From: Castellaniella sp035707805
GTDB lineage: Bacteria > Pseudomonadota > Gammaproteobacteria > Burkholderiales > Burkholderiaceae_B
Direction: 5' to 3'
DNA: 64,000 bases
Assembly (NCBI GenBank): GCA_035707805.1
Contig: DASSTS010000041.1
Coordinates: forward strand, 1-64,000
Shown here: positions 1 through 7,419 of the stretch, piece by piece
Layout of the letters: the number at the start of each line of letters is the position of its first letter
Position numbering within the stretch: the stretch's first letter is position 1
The notes under the pieces: generated by a model
Seen by the model: the letters and a program-made list of their open reading frames with translations, nothing else
Databases searched by the model: none
Told to the model about the DNA's origin: nothing
Position numbers and translations under genes: made by a program

Positions 1-105
1 GAGCAGCGTTCCAAGGTCGGCAGGCTGCGCCAGACCCTGGCGCAATTCCGGCTCGATGCGGCGCCGCGCAGCGAGCCCGCCGCCCGCATCGAATACGCCA
101 ACTGA
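1..105 (+). CDS. C-terminal end of an unidentified protein (cut by window start)
   Basis: The frame is open from base 1 and ends in TGA at 103-105, giving 34 residues that include KVGRLRQTLAQFRL and end RIEYAN. GC3-rich codon use and its position just 3 bases before the convergent transporter stop support a real gene end. The LxxxLxxFRL pattern resembles tails of some methyl-accepting chemotaxis proteins, but 34 residues are too few to assign a family. Confidence 0.4.
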   Translation, partial: EQRSKVGRLRQTLAQFRLDAAPRSEPAARIEYAN

Positions 106-108
106 GGG

Positions 109-1230
109 TCAGGCCGGCCGTCGGCCCAGCCGCAGCACCGAGCGGATCATGCCGATGAAGGTCGCCAGCCAGGCGAACAGCGCGATGTGCAGGAAGACGC
201 GCGGCATGCCCGCCAGAAAGCCGAATTCCATGGCGCGGTCCATCTGCCAGGTGCTGGCCGCGTACATGCCCAGCGGGAACACCGCCCCCCAGTACAGCGG
301 ATCGTACTGGAAGGGAAAGCGCTGGAAGCCGTAGCGCCAGATCCCCAGCAACAGCAGCATCGGGATCCACCACGAGCCGGTGGCCCAGTAGAACACCGTG
401 AAGCCCTTCAGGAACGGCAGCAGCGACACCAGATACGGCGCGTGCGGCGCGTTCAGGATGAGCAGCGAACCGGCCAGGGTGGAGATCGCCATCGCCCCCA
501 TGTTGATCCAGTACGGCGGCGACAGGTCGCCCGGCGAAAAACGGAAGAAGACGTAGCGGTAGAAGATCAACGACATCATCCAGATGTACAGCATGCCGCC
601 CCACAGCCACATCGACAGCGCCATCAGGTTCAGTTCCAGCCGGTAGGGCTGGCCGATCCGGGCCGCCAGCAGGGCGCTGGAGACGGCCAGCGACTGCGTG
701 GCCACCACCGCCAGCAGCCAGCCGCCGCTGATGCCCTTGTCCAGCGTGGGCTTGTCGGCCTTGACCGTGAAGGCCGTGAAGATGGTGTAGGTCAGGCCGA
801 TCCACAGGATGACCGCCAGCAGCCACAGGCCGAAGCCGACCGGCAGGTTGTCGGCCTGCGTGATGAACTGGCTCGACAGGATGCCGGTGGCGGCCACCAC
901 CGTGAAAAAGCCGGGCCCGCGCAGGTGGCTGACCATGTCGCCGAAAAACCGCCGGGGATAATGGACCGCCCGCAGGAAATACAGCACGCAGAGCACGGCA
1001 TACTGCAGCACGTTCAGGTAGAACAGCGCCCGGGCGATCAGCGGCCGCGCCATCATGCCGGCCCCCAGCGACACGATGCCGGTGGCCATCACCAGGCCGA
1101 AGTACGCGGGCGACAGATCGGCCAGCCGCCCCCGCAGGCCGCCCGCCCCGCCGGCCGTCCCGTCCAGCACCGCCGAACCGGCAACCGGCGCCGGCACCTG
1201 CGTCCAGCCCCGCGATTCCCCCTGATCCAT
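109..1230 (-). CDS. TDT-family (TehA/SLAC1-like) anion or dicarboxylate transporter
   Basis: 373 residues with about ten hydrophobic segments, starting after a polar, Gly/Ala-rich N-terminus of about 40 residues. The first membrane segment, PAYFGLVMATGIVSLG, is the family hallmark (the 'ATG' signature near the start of TM1 in tellurite-resistance/dicarboxylate transporters). Known members are inner-membrane channels or carriers for C4-dicarboxylates, sulfite or chloride-like anions; the substrate cannot be told from sequence. The gene is monocistronic here, convergent with the gene ending at 105 and divergent from prfB. The ATG at 1230 is followed by a soluble stretch, so a later start is possible. 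Confidence 0.8.
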   Translation of the reverse strand: MDQGESRGWTQVPAPVAGSAVLDGTAGGAGGLRGRLADLSPAYFGLVMATGIVSLGAGMMARPLIARALFYLNVLQYAVLCVLYFLRAVHYPRRFFGDMVSHLRGPGFFTVVAATGILSSQFITQADNLPVGFGLWLLAVILWIGLTYTIFTAFTVKADKPTLDKGISGGWLLAVVATQSLAVSSALLAARIGQPYRLELNLMALSMWLWGGMLYIWMMSLIFYRYVFFRFSPGDLSPPYWINMGAMAISTLAGSLLILNAPHAPYLVSLLPFLKGFTVFYWATGSWWIPMLLLLGIWRYGFQRFPFQYDPLYWGAVFPLGMYAASTWQMDRAMEFGFLAGMPRVFLHIALFAWLATFIGMIRSVLRLGRRPA

Positions 1231-1432
1231 GCCGCTCTCCTTGCCGCATCGCGCCGCGGATCCGCCCCCGCGGCCCCGTGATCCCGAACCCGGGACGGCA
1301 TTGTGCCCTGTGGGGCGTCCCGGCGCGTTAAAATGGTTGATTATCCTCGCAGTGTAATGCGAGCCCAGCCCGCCCGGACAGCCCCGCGCCGCGGCTGGAA
1401 TCCGAATTCAATCATCAGACACAGGAAACCAC

Positions 1433-2537
1433 ATGGAAGCCGAACGCCAGAACCAGATCAGCACCCACATCGAGGACTATCTGGAGCGCCAGGCCATTCT
1501 CCGGAGGTATCTTTGACTACGATGCCAAGGCCGAACGCCTGCTCGTCGTCAATGCCGAACTCGAAAACCCGGACGTCTGGAACGATCCGCAGCATGCCCA
1601 GGACCTGGGCCGCGAAAAGAAATCCCTCGAAAACGTCGTCCAGACCCTGAGCGACCTCCAGCGCGGCCTGCTGGATGCCCGCGACCTGTTCGAGCTGGCC
1701 AGCGCCGACGATGACGACGCCACGCTGGCCGCCATCGAGGCGGACTGCGAAGCCCTGCGCGAAAGCCTGGAGGCCCTGGAATTCCGCCGGATGTTCAACA
1801 ACCCGGCCGACCCGCTGAACTGCTTCGTCGACATCCAGGCCGGCGCCGGCGGCACGGAGGCCCAGGACTGGGCCTCGATGCTGCTGCGCCAGTACCTGCA
1901 CTACGGCGAGCGCAAGGACTTCAAGGTCGAGGTCCTGGAAGAATCCGAGGGCGAAGTCGCCGGCATCAAGTCCGCCACGATCAAGTTCGAGGGCGAATAC
2001 GCCTACGGCCTGCTGCGCACCGAGACCGGCGTGCACCGTCTGGTGCGCAAGAGCCCCTTCGACTCGTCCAACGGCCGGCATACCTCCTTTGCCAGCGTCT
2101 TCGTCTATCCGGAGATCGACGACTCCTTCGAGGTCGAGATCAACCCGGCCGACCTGCGCATCGACACCTACCGCGCCAGCGGCGCCGGCGGCCAGCACAT
2201 CAACAAGACGGACTCGGCGGTGCGCATCACCCACAACCCCACCGGCATCGTCGTGCAGTGCCAGAACGACCGTTCGCAGCACCGCAACCGGGCCGAGGCC
2301 ATGCAGATGCTGAAATCCAGGCTCTACGAGCTGGAGATGCGCAACCGCATGGCGGAACAGCAAAAGCTCGAGGACTCCAAGAGCGACGTGGGCTGGGGTC
2401 ACCAGATCCGTTCCTACGTGCTGGATCAGAGCCGCATCAAGGACCTGCGCACCGGGGTGGAGATCTCCAACACGCAAAAGGTCCTGGACGGCGACCTGGA
2501 TCCGTTCATCACCGCCAGCCTGAAACAAGGGGTCTGA
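1433..2537 (+). CDS. prfB: peptide chain release factor 2, expressed by programmed +1 frameshift
   Basis: RF2 reads UAA and UGA stops and triggers peptide release on the ribosome. The ATG at 1433 opens 27 codons that end at an in-frame TGA (1514-1516); the main frame continues from GAC at 1515. The product is therefore 1433-1513 joined to 1515-2537, 367 residues, the normal RF2 length. The SPF stop-recognition motif lies in KSPFDSSNGRH and the catalytic GGQ in SGAGGQHINKTDSAVR. A reading that starts at the later ATG (1791) would lose the N-terminal domain. lysS follows 81 bases downstream, the usual prfB-lysS pairing. A small inverted repeat (CTCGCA/TGCGAG, 1346-1363) lies in the leader region. 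Autoregulation works because scarce RF2 favours shifting at its own UGA. Confidence 0.97.
1501..1517 (+). promoter_or_regulatory. prfB programmed +1 frameshift site
   Basis: The sequence CCGGAGGTATCTTTGAC contains an internal Shine-Dalgarno-like GGAGG, three bases, then the slippery CTT TGA C. This matches the classical RF2 autoregulatory site, where the ribosome slips from CUU to UUU when UGA decoding is slow. The first-frame stop is at 1514-1516 and the second frame begins at 1515. Confidence 0.96.
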
Positions 2538-2618
2538 ACCCGCCGCCCGGCCGTTGCGCGCGACCGGCGGCCGCGGCTGTCCGCGGCCCTTCCCTTTCCG
2601 AACCGACCACACTTCGAC

Positions 2619-4136
2619 ATGACCTCGCAGACCGACACTTCCGTCCCCGATGAAAACCGCCTGATCGCCGAACGGCGGGCCAAGCTGGCCGCCTTGCGCG
2701 AACACGGCCCGGCCTACCCCAACGACTTCCAGCCGGACAGCCATGCGGCCACCCTGCACCAGGACTGCGGCGAGATGGACGCCGACGCCCTGGAGGCGCT
2801 GAACCGCCGCGCCCGCGTCGCCGGCCGGATGATGCTCAAGCGCGTCATGGGCAAGGCCAGCTTCGCCACGCTGCAGGACGGCAGCGGCCGCCTGCAGCTG
2901 TACCTGGACCGTGGCGTGCTGGGCGACGAAACCTATGCCGCCTTCAAGTCCTGGGACATCGGCGACATCCTGGCCGCCGAGGGCCAGGTCTTCAAGACGC
3001 GCAAGGGCGAGCTGTCCCTGCGCGTCGAGTCCCTGCGTCTGCTGTCGAAATCCCTGCGCCCCCTGCCCGACAAGTTCCACGGCGTGGCCGACCAGGAACT
3101 GCGCTACCGCCAGCGCTACGTCGACCTCATCATGACCGACGAGACCCGGCAGACCTTCCTCGCGCGCAGCCGCATCGTCACGGCCATCCGCCAGCTGATG
3201 TCCGAGGCCGGCTTCCTGGAGGTCGAGACGCCGATGCTGCACCCGATTCCGGGGGGCGCCGCCGCCAAGCCCTTCATCACGCACCACAATGCGCTGGACA
3301 TGGACATGTACCTGCGCATCGCGCCGGAGCTCTACCTGAAGCGGCTGATCGTGGGCGGATTCGAGCGGGTCTTCGAGATCAACCGGAACTTCCGCAACGA
3401 GGGCGTCAGCCCGCGCCACAATCCCGAATTCACCATGATGGAGTTCTACGCGGCCTACACCGACTACCGCTGGCTAATGGACACCACCGAGACCCTGATC
3501 CGCGATACGGCCCTGCGGGCCTGCGGCACGACGGACCTGACGTACCAGGGCCGGCCGCTGGACCTGGGCCGGGCCTTCGACCGCCTGACCATCGCCGAGG
3601 CCATCCTCAAGCACGCGCCGCACTACACGCCGGCGCAGCTGGACGATGAAGGCTTTCTGCGCACCGAGCTACGCCGCCTGGGCGCCGAGGTCGACGGGCC
3701 GGTGCTGGGCCATGCGGGGCTGGGTGCGCTGCAGCTGGCCCTGTTCGAGGAGACCGCCGAGTCCCTGCTGTGGCACCCGACCTTCATCATCGATTACCCC
3801 GTCGAGGTCTCGCCGCTGGCGCGGGCCTCGGACACCCAGCCCGGCATCACGGAACGCTTCGAGCTGTTCGCCTGCGGCCGCGAGATCGCCAACGGCTTTT
3901 CGGAGCTGAACGACCCGGAGGACCAGGCGGCGCGATTCCAGGCCCAGGTGGCCGCCAAGGACGCGGGCGACGAGGAAGCCATGTACTACGACGCCGACTA
4001 CGTGCGCGCGCTGGAATACGGCATGCCGCCAACCGGCGGCTGCGGCATCGGCATCGACCGGCTGGTGATGATGCTGACCGACAGCGCCAACATCCGCGAC
4101 GTCATCCTGTTCCCGCACCTGCGGCGGGAAGACTGA
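2619..4136 (+). CDS. lysS: lysyl-tRNA synthetase, class II
   Basis: 505 residues, the standard length for class II LysRS. It charges tRNA-Lys with lysine in the cytoplasm. An N-terminal OB-fold anticodon-binding domain occupies roughly residues 60-160. The class II catalytic core follows, with motif 2 as FRNEGVSPRHNPEFTMMEFY and motif 3 as GCGIGIDRLVMMLTDS near the C-terminus. It follows prfB in the same direction. Its TGA stop directly abuts the stop codon of the opposing iscA gene with no base between them, so there is no room for a separate terminator. Confidence 0.97.
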   Translation: MTSQTDTSVPDENRLIAERRAKLAALREHGPAYPNDFQPDSHAATLHQDCGEMDADALEALNRRARVAGRMMLKRVMGKASFATLQDGSGRLQLYLDRGVLGDETYAAFKSWDIGDILAAEGQVFKTRKGELSLRVESLRLLSKSLRPLPDKFHGVADQELRYRQRYVDLIMTDETRQTFLARSRIVTAIRQLMSEAGFLEVETPMLHPIPGGAAAKPFITHHNALDMDMYLRIAPELYLKRLIVGGFERVFEINRNFRNEGVSPRHNPEFTMMEFYAAYTDYRWLMDTTETLIRDTALRACGTTDLTYQGRPLDLGRAFDRLTIAEAILKHAPHYTPAQLDDEGFLRTELRRLGAEVDGPVLGHAGLGALQLALFEETAESLLWHPTFIIDYPVEVSPLARASDTQPGITERFELFACGREIANGFSELNDPEDQAARFQAQVAAKDAGDEEAMYYDADYVRALEYGMPPTGGCGIGIDRLVMMLTDSANIRDVILFPHLRRED

Positions 4137-4460
4137 TCAGACGGTGAAGGATTCCCCGCAGCCGCAGGCCGCCTTTTCGTTGGGGTTGCGAAAGCGGAAT
4201 CCTTCGTTGAGCCCCTCGCGGGCGTAGTCGAGTTCCGTGCCCTGCAGATAGGGCAGGCTGTCGGGCGCCACGTAGAGCCGGGCCCCGAACTGCTCGAAGA
4301 CCTGGTCGCCGTCGACCGGGTCGTCGACGTATTCGAGCTGATAGGACATGCCCGAGCAGCCGGAGGGCTTCACGCCCAGGCGCAGGCCCAGCCCCTTGCC
4401 GCGCTTTTCCAGATGGCGCCGGATGTGATCGGCTGCCTGTTGCGTCAGTGTGATTGCCAT
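4137..4460 (-). CDS. iscA: iron-sulfur cluster assembly protein IscA (A-type carrier)
   Basis: 107 residues, typical IscA size. A-type carriers bind iron or a [Fe-S] cluster and pass it to apo-proteins. All three conserved cysteines are present: one in KPSGCSGMSYQLEY and two in the C-terminal CGCGESFTV. Its position after iscR-iscS-iscU identifies it as IscA rather than ErpA. In the usual isc operon hscB, hscA and fdx follow iscA. Here the operon ends at iscA and the next gene is the convergent lysS. Twenty-seven bases separate it from iscU. Confidence 0.93.
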   Translation of the reverse strand: MAITLTQQAADHIRRHLEKRGKGLGLRLGVKPSGCSGMSYQLEYVDDPVDGDQVFEQFGARLYVAPDSLPYLQGTELDYAREGLNEGFRFRNPNEKAACGCGESFTV

Positions 4461-4487
4461 GATGACCTCGACAATGGAATTCAGGAT

Positions 4488-4874
4488 TCAGGAGTTCTTG
4501 CCGGCGTAGTCCGCCACCGCGGCCTGGATGGCGTCCTGCGCCAGCAGCGCGCAGTGCAGCTTGGCCGGCGGCAGGTCCAGCGCCTGGACGAAGTCCTGGC
4601 TGCGCAGCGCCAGGGCCTCGTCCAGGCTGCGGCCCGGCAGCCATTCGGTGGCCAGCGAGCCGGCGGCGATCGCCGCGCCGCAGCCGAAGGCGCGAAAGCA
4701 TGCGGATTGGATCCGGCCGTCGCGCAGCCGCAGCTGCAGTTTCAGTACCTGGCCCAGGGCGGGAGACCCCACCAGCCCGGTGCCGACCTGCGGGTCGCGC
4801 GCATCGAACGATCCCACGTGGCGGGGATGCAGGTAGTGATCCAGGACCTGCGGCCCGTAAACCGGCCCCGCCAT
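4488..4874 (-). CDS. iscU: IscU-like scaffold protein lacking the first cysteine and the aspartate ligand
   Basis: 128 residues with clear IscU similarity over the whole length (HYLHPRHVGSFD near the start, FGCGAAIAAGSLATEW, LPPAKLHCALLAQDAIQAAVADY at the end). IscU is the scaffold on which IscS-derived sulfur and iron are built into clusters. Canonical IscU ligands are Cys37, Asp39, Cys63, His105 and Cys106 (E. coli numbers). Here the first motif reads GSPALGQVLKLQ: Leu40 replaces Cys37 and Gln42 replaces Asp39. The equivalents of Cys63 (Cys65), His105 and Cys106 (His107, Cys108) remain, and an extra Cys59 is present. The HscA-binding LPPVK motif is LPPAK. The start ATG overlaps the iscS stop by one base (TGATG), so it is translationally coupled. 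The nucleotides around 4750-4765 read unambiguously as CTG and CAG. It may be a specialised paralogue or a partly disabled scaffold. Confidence 0.88.
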   Translation of the reverse strand: MAGPVYGPQVLDHYLHPRHVGSFDARDPQVGTGLVGSPALGQVLKLQLRLRDGRIQSACFRAFGCGAAIAAGSLATEWLPGRSLDEALALRSQDFVQALDLPPAKLHCALLAQDAIQAAVADYAGKNS

Positions 4875-6097
4875 CAGCGCATCTCCGTCCAGGCATCCAG
4901 TGTGCCTGCCTGGCGCATTTCCCACAAGGGCGACAGGTCCCGCAGCCGCTGGATCTGGGCGCGCAGCAGGCGCACTGCCTCGTCCACGTCCGCGGACGTG
5001 GTGTAGCGGCCCAGCGTCAGGCGCAGCGAGCTGTGCGCCAGGGGATCGCTGCGTCCCAGGGCGCGCAGCACGTAGGAGGGTTCCAGGCTGGCCGAGGTGC
5101 AGGCCGAGCCGGTGGAGACCGCGAGCTCGGGGATGGACATCAGCAAGGCCTCGCCCTCGACGTGGGCGACGCTGAAATTCAGGGTGTGGGCCACGCGCCG
5201 GTCGGCGTCGCCGTTCAGATAGACGTCGGGCAGGTCGCGCAGGCCGTCCCAGAGGCGGTCGCGCAGCGCGCGGATGCGCGGGATCTCGCCGGCCATGGAT
5301 TCGGCCGCCAGGGCATAGGCCTCGCCCATGCCGACGATCTGGTGCGTGGGCAGCGTGCCCGAGCGCATGCCGCGCTCGTGTCCGCCGCCGTGGATCTGGG
5401 CCTCGAGCCGCACGCGTGGCTTGCGCCGCACGTAGAGCGCGCCCACGCCCTTGGGGCCGTAGGTCTTGTGCGCCGACAGGGACATCAGGTCCACGCCCAG
5501 GGCCTCGACGTCGATGGGCAGCTTGCCGGTCGCCTGCGCCGCGTCCGTATGGAACAGGATGCCGCGTTCGCGGCACAGCGCGGCCAGGGCCGCGATGTCC
5601 TGGATGACGCCGATCTCGTTGTTCACCAGCATGATGGACACCAGGATGGTGTCGGGGCGCAACGCGGCCAGCAGCGCCTGCGGGCTGACCAGGCCCCCCT
5701 CGTCCACATCCAGGTAGGTGAGCTCGAAGCCGCGCTGTTCCAGCGCCTGGCAGGCATCCAGCACGGCCTTGTGCTCCGTGCGCGCCGTGATGATGTGCCG
5801 CCCCCGCGCCGCGTGGAATTCGGCCACGCCCTTGATGGCCAGGTTGTCGGACTCGGTGGCGCCCGAGGTCCAGATGATCTCGCGCGGATCGGCGTGGATC
5901 AGCGCGGCGACCTGGCCGCGGGCGCGCTCGACCGCCTCTTCGGCGTCCCAGCCCCAGGCATGGCTGCGCGAGGCCGGGTTGCCGAACCGCTGGGACAGCC
6001 AGGGGATCATGGCCTGCGCGACACGTTCGTCCACCGGCGTGGTGGCGGAGTAATCCAGGTAGATGGGGCGATCAGGCAAGCGGCCCTGAGACGACAT
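4874..6097 (-). CDS. iscS: cysteine desulfurase IscS
   Basis: 407 residues, a class V PLP enzyme that takes sulfur from cysteine as a protein persulfide for Fe-S assembly and tRNA thiolation. The PLP lysine sits in SLSAHKTYGPKGVGAL, and the catalytic cysteine loop is STGSACTSASLEPSYV near residue 330. The N-terminal PIYLDYSATTPVD and the C-terminal SPLWEM are typical of group I IscS, the C-terminus being where IscU docks. It is the second gene of the operon, 16 bases after iscR, and overlaps iscU by one base. No key residue is missing. Confidence 0.96.
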   Translation of the reverse strand: MSSQGRLPDRPIYLDYSATTPVDERVAQAMIPWLSQRFGNPASRSHAWGWDAEEAVERARGQVAALIHADPREIIWTSGATESDNLAIKGVAEFHAARGRHIITARTEHKAVLDACQALEQRGFELTYLDVDEGGLVSPQALLAALRPDTILVSIMLVNNEIGVIQDIAALAALCRERGILFHTDAAQATGKLPIDVEALGVDLMSLSAHKTYGPKGVGALYVRRKPRVRLEAQIHGGGHERGMRSGTLPTHQIVGMGEAYALAAESMAGEIPRIRALRDRLWDGLRDLPDVYLNGDADRRVAHTLNFSVAHVEGEALLMSIPELAVSTGSACTSASLEPSYVLRALGRSDPLAHSSLRLTLGRYTTSADVDEAVRLLRAQIQRLRDLSPLWEMRQAGTLDAWTEMR

Positions 6098-6113
6098 TGA
6101 AGCTCCGGATGAT

Positions 6114-6629
6114 TCAGGCGGAAACGGGCTCCCGGGAGGCGTCGACCGGCGTGATGGGGATGGTGGGGCGGCCGTGGTTGCGCAGCTGCCCCGCCTCCTG
6201 CCATTCGCGCAGGCGCTGCTGATCGACCAGATCCTGCAGCGACACCGAATCCAGGTATTCCAGCATTTTACGACTCAAGGTGGCCCACAGGTCATGCGTC
6301 ATGCACTTTCCGGACAGGCCGTTGCGCCCGATGTCGCAGTTCTCCTTGCCGCCGCAGCTGGTGGCATCCAGGGGCTCGTCCACCGCGAAGATGATGTCGG
6401 CCACCGAGATGTCGCGCGCGTGGCGCGCCAGGGTGTAGCCGCCGCCCGGCCCGCGCACGCTGTCCACGAGCTCGTGGCGGCGCAGCTTGCCGAACAGTTG
6501 CTCGAGATAGGACAGGGAGATGTTCTGCCGCCCGCTGATGGCCGCGAGCGTCACGGGCCCGCTGTGGTGCCGCAAGGCCAGATCGATCATTGCCGTGACG
6601 GCGAACCGCCCCTTGGTCGTCAAACGCAT
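6114..6629 (-). CDS. iscR: Fe-S cluster regulator IscR (Rrf2 family)
   Basis: 171 residues beginning with the Rrf2 winged helix (MRLTTKGRFAVTAMIDLAL). IscR with a [2Fe-2S] cluster represses the isc operon; the apo form regulates other promoters. The cluster ligands are present as CGGKENC, then a later Cys, then MTH: Cys-x5-Cys-x10-Cys-x2-His. In E. coli IscR the second gap is five residues (Cys92, Cys98, Cys104, His107), so this protein carries a five-residue longer loop between its second and third cysteines. It is the first gene of the operon, and two IscR-type operators lie 45-100 bases upstream of its ATG. Confidence 0.94.
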   Translation of the reverse strand: MRLTTKGRFAVTAMIDLALRHHSGPVTLAAISGRQNISLSYLEQLFGKLRRHELVDSVRGPGGGYTLARHARDISVADIIFAVDEPLDATSCGGKENCDIGRNGLSGKCMTHDLWATLSRKMLEYLDSVSLQDLVDQQRLREWQEAGQLRNHGRPTIPITPVDASREPVSA

Positions 6630-6673
6630 GATGTGTATCCCTTCAAATCGGTTCGGATCGTGCGGGCATCCCT

Positions 6674-6698
6674 ATACCCGACTATTCGAGTCAAGTAT
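6674..6698 (-). promoter_or_regulatory. IscR type 1 operator, promoter-proximal copy
   Basis: On the minus strand the 25-base element has half-sites ATACTTGACT and AGTCGGGTAT separated by CGAAT. It agrees with the recalled type 1 IscR consensus (ATASYYGACT-RWWWY-AGTCRRSTAT) at 23 of 25 positions. A TATACT hexamer (6694-6699) overlaps its upstream edge and is a plausible -10 element, so bound IscR would block RNA polymerase. Confidence 0.85.
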
Positions 6699-6704
6699 AC
6701 CCTG

Positions 6705-6729
6705 ATACCCGACTAAAACACTCGACCTT
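6705..6729 (-). promoter_or_regulatory. IscR type 1 operator, upstream copy
   Basis: A second element on the minus strand with a perfect right half (AGTCGGGTAT) and a degenerate left half (AAGGTCGAGT). It matches the recalled consensus at about 22 of 25 positions and lies 31 bases, about three helical turns, from the first copy. Tandem sites upstream of iscR are known in E. coli and allow graded repression. Confidence 0.75.
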
Positions 6730-6785
6730 AAACGACGTTCGTGGCAAATCATTGACGAATATCAATTTGCAGCTGGATGGCCGAT

Positions 6786-6809
6786 AAAAAACGCCCCGGA
6801 GACGGGGCG
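6786..6809 (-). terminator. rho-independent terminator after the phosphatase gene
   Basis: A perfect 7-bp stem CGCCCCG/CGGGGCG (6792-6798 with 6803-6809) and a 4-base loop is followed on the minus strand by six T residues (6791-6786). It lies about 30 bases after the stop of the leftward low-molecular-weight phosphatase gene and separates that unit from the isc promoter. Confidence 0.9.
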
Positions 6810-6839
6810 TCGATCGGGAACGGAGGAAACGGGAGCGGC

Positions 6840-7328
6840 TCAGGCGGCCTGGTACTGCAGGGCGCGCTTGCGCACGAGCTCGAGCACGCCCTGGCAGGAA
6901 TCCTCGAGGTAGTCGAGAACCTTGTTGAAGCCTTCCGGACCGCCGTAGTAGGGATCGGGCACCGTGGCTTCCTCGTACTCGTTGGAGAAGCGCATCAGCA
7001 GCATGAGCTTGTGCTGGTAGATCTTGGGGCAGCGCTGCTGCAGCGCCGACAGATTTTCCCAGTCCATGGCCAGGATCAGGTCGGCGTCGCGGAAGTCCTC
7101 GGCCGTGATCTGGCGCGCCACGTGGGCGGACAGATCGTAGCCGCGCTTGCGCGCCGCGGCCTGGGCGCGCGCGTCCGGCGCCTCGCCCACGTGGAAATGG
7201 TGCGTAGCAGCAGAATCGACGCTGATGGCATCGGACAGGCCGGCTTCATCGAGGAGGTGCTGGAACACCCCTTGAGCGGAGGGGGAACGGCAAATATTGC
7301 CCGTGCAGACAAAAAGTACCTTATGCAT
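6840..7328 (-). CDS. low-molecular-weight protein-tyrosine phosphatase
   Basis: 162 residues starting MHKVLFVCTGNICRSPSA, where CTGNICRS is the CX5R phosphate-binding loop with nucleophile Cys8 and Arg14. The general-acid Asp lies in VPDPYYGG near residue 125. These cytoplasmic enzymes remove phosphate from tyrosine residues; in bacteria they often act on exopolysaccharide kinases or stress proteins. The frame is open further upstream, but the ATG at 7328 starts exactly at the family N-terminus and is chosen. It is transcribed leftward after uvrB with 91 bases between them, and a strong terminator follows it. Confidence 0.93.
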   Translation of the reverse strand: MHKVLFVCTGNICRSPSAQGVFQHLLDEAGLSDAISVDSAATHHFHVGEAPDARAQAAARKRGYDLSAHVARQITAEDFRDADLILAMDWENLSALQQRCPKIYQHKLMLLMRFSNEYEEATVPDPYYGGPEGFNKVLDYLEDSCQGVLELVRKRALQYQAA

Positions 7329-7419
7329 GATAGGTGAAAGTGTGCGGGAAAACCCGGTAATTGGCAAGCTTTTTCCTGGGAAACCGGCAAAAAAAACCTG
7401 TGGCGTCAGAACTTTGCAA

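Noticed and set aside
4488..5576. A 362-residue reading that fuses an Arg-rich N-terminus to IscU
   Set aside because: The upstream part is the shifted frame of iscS. IscU starts at 4874 with the usual overlap with iscS.
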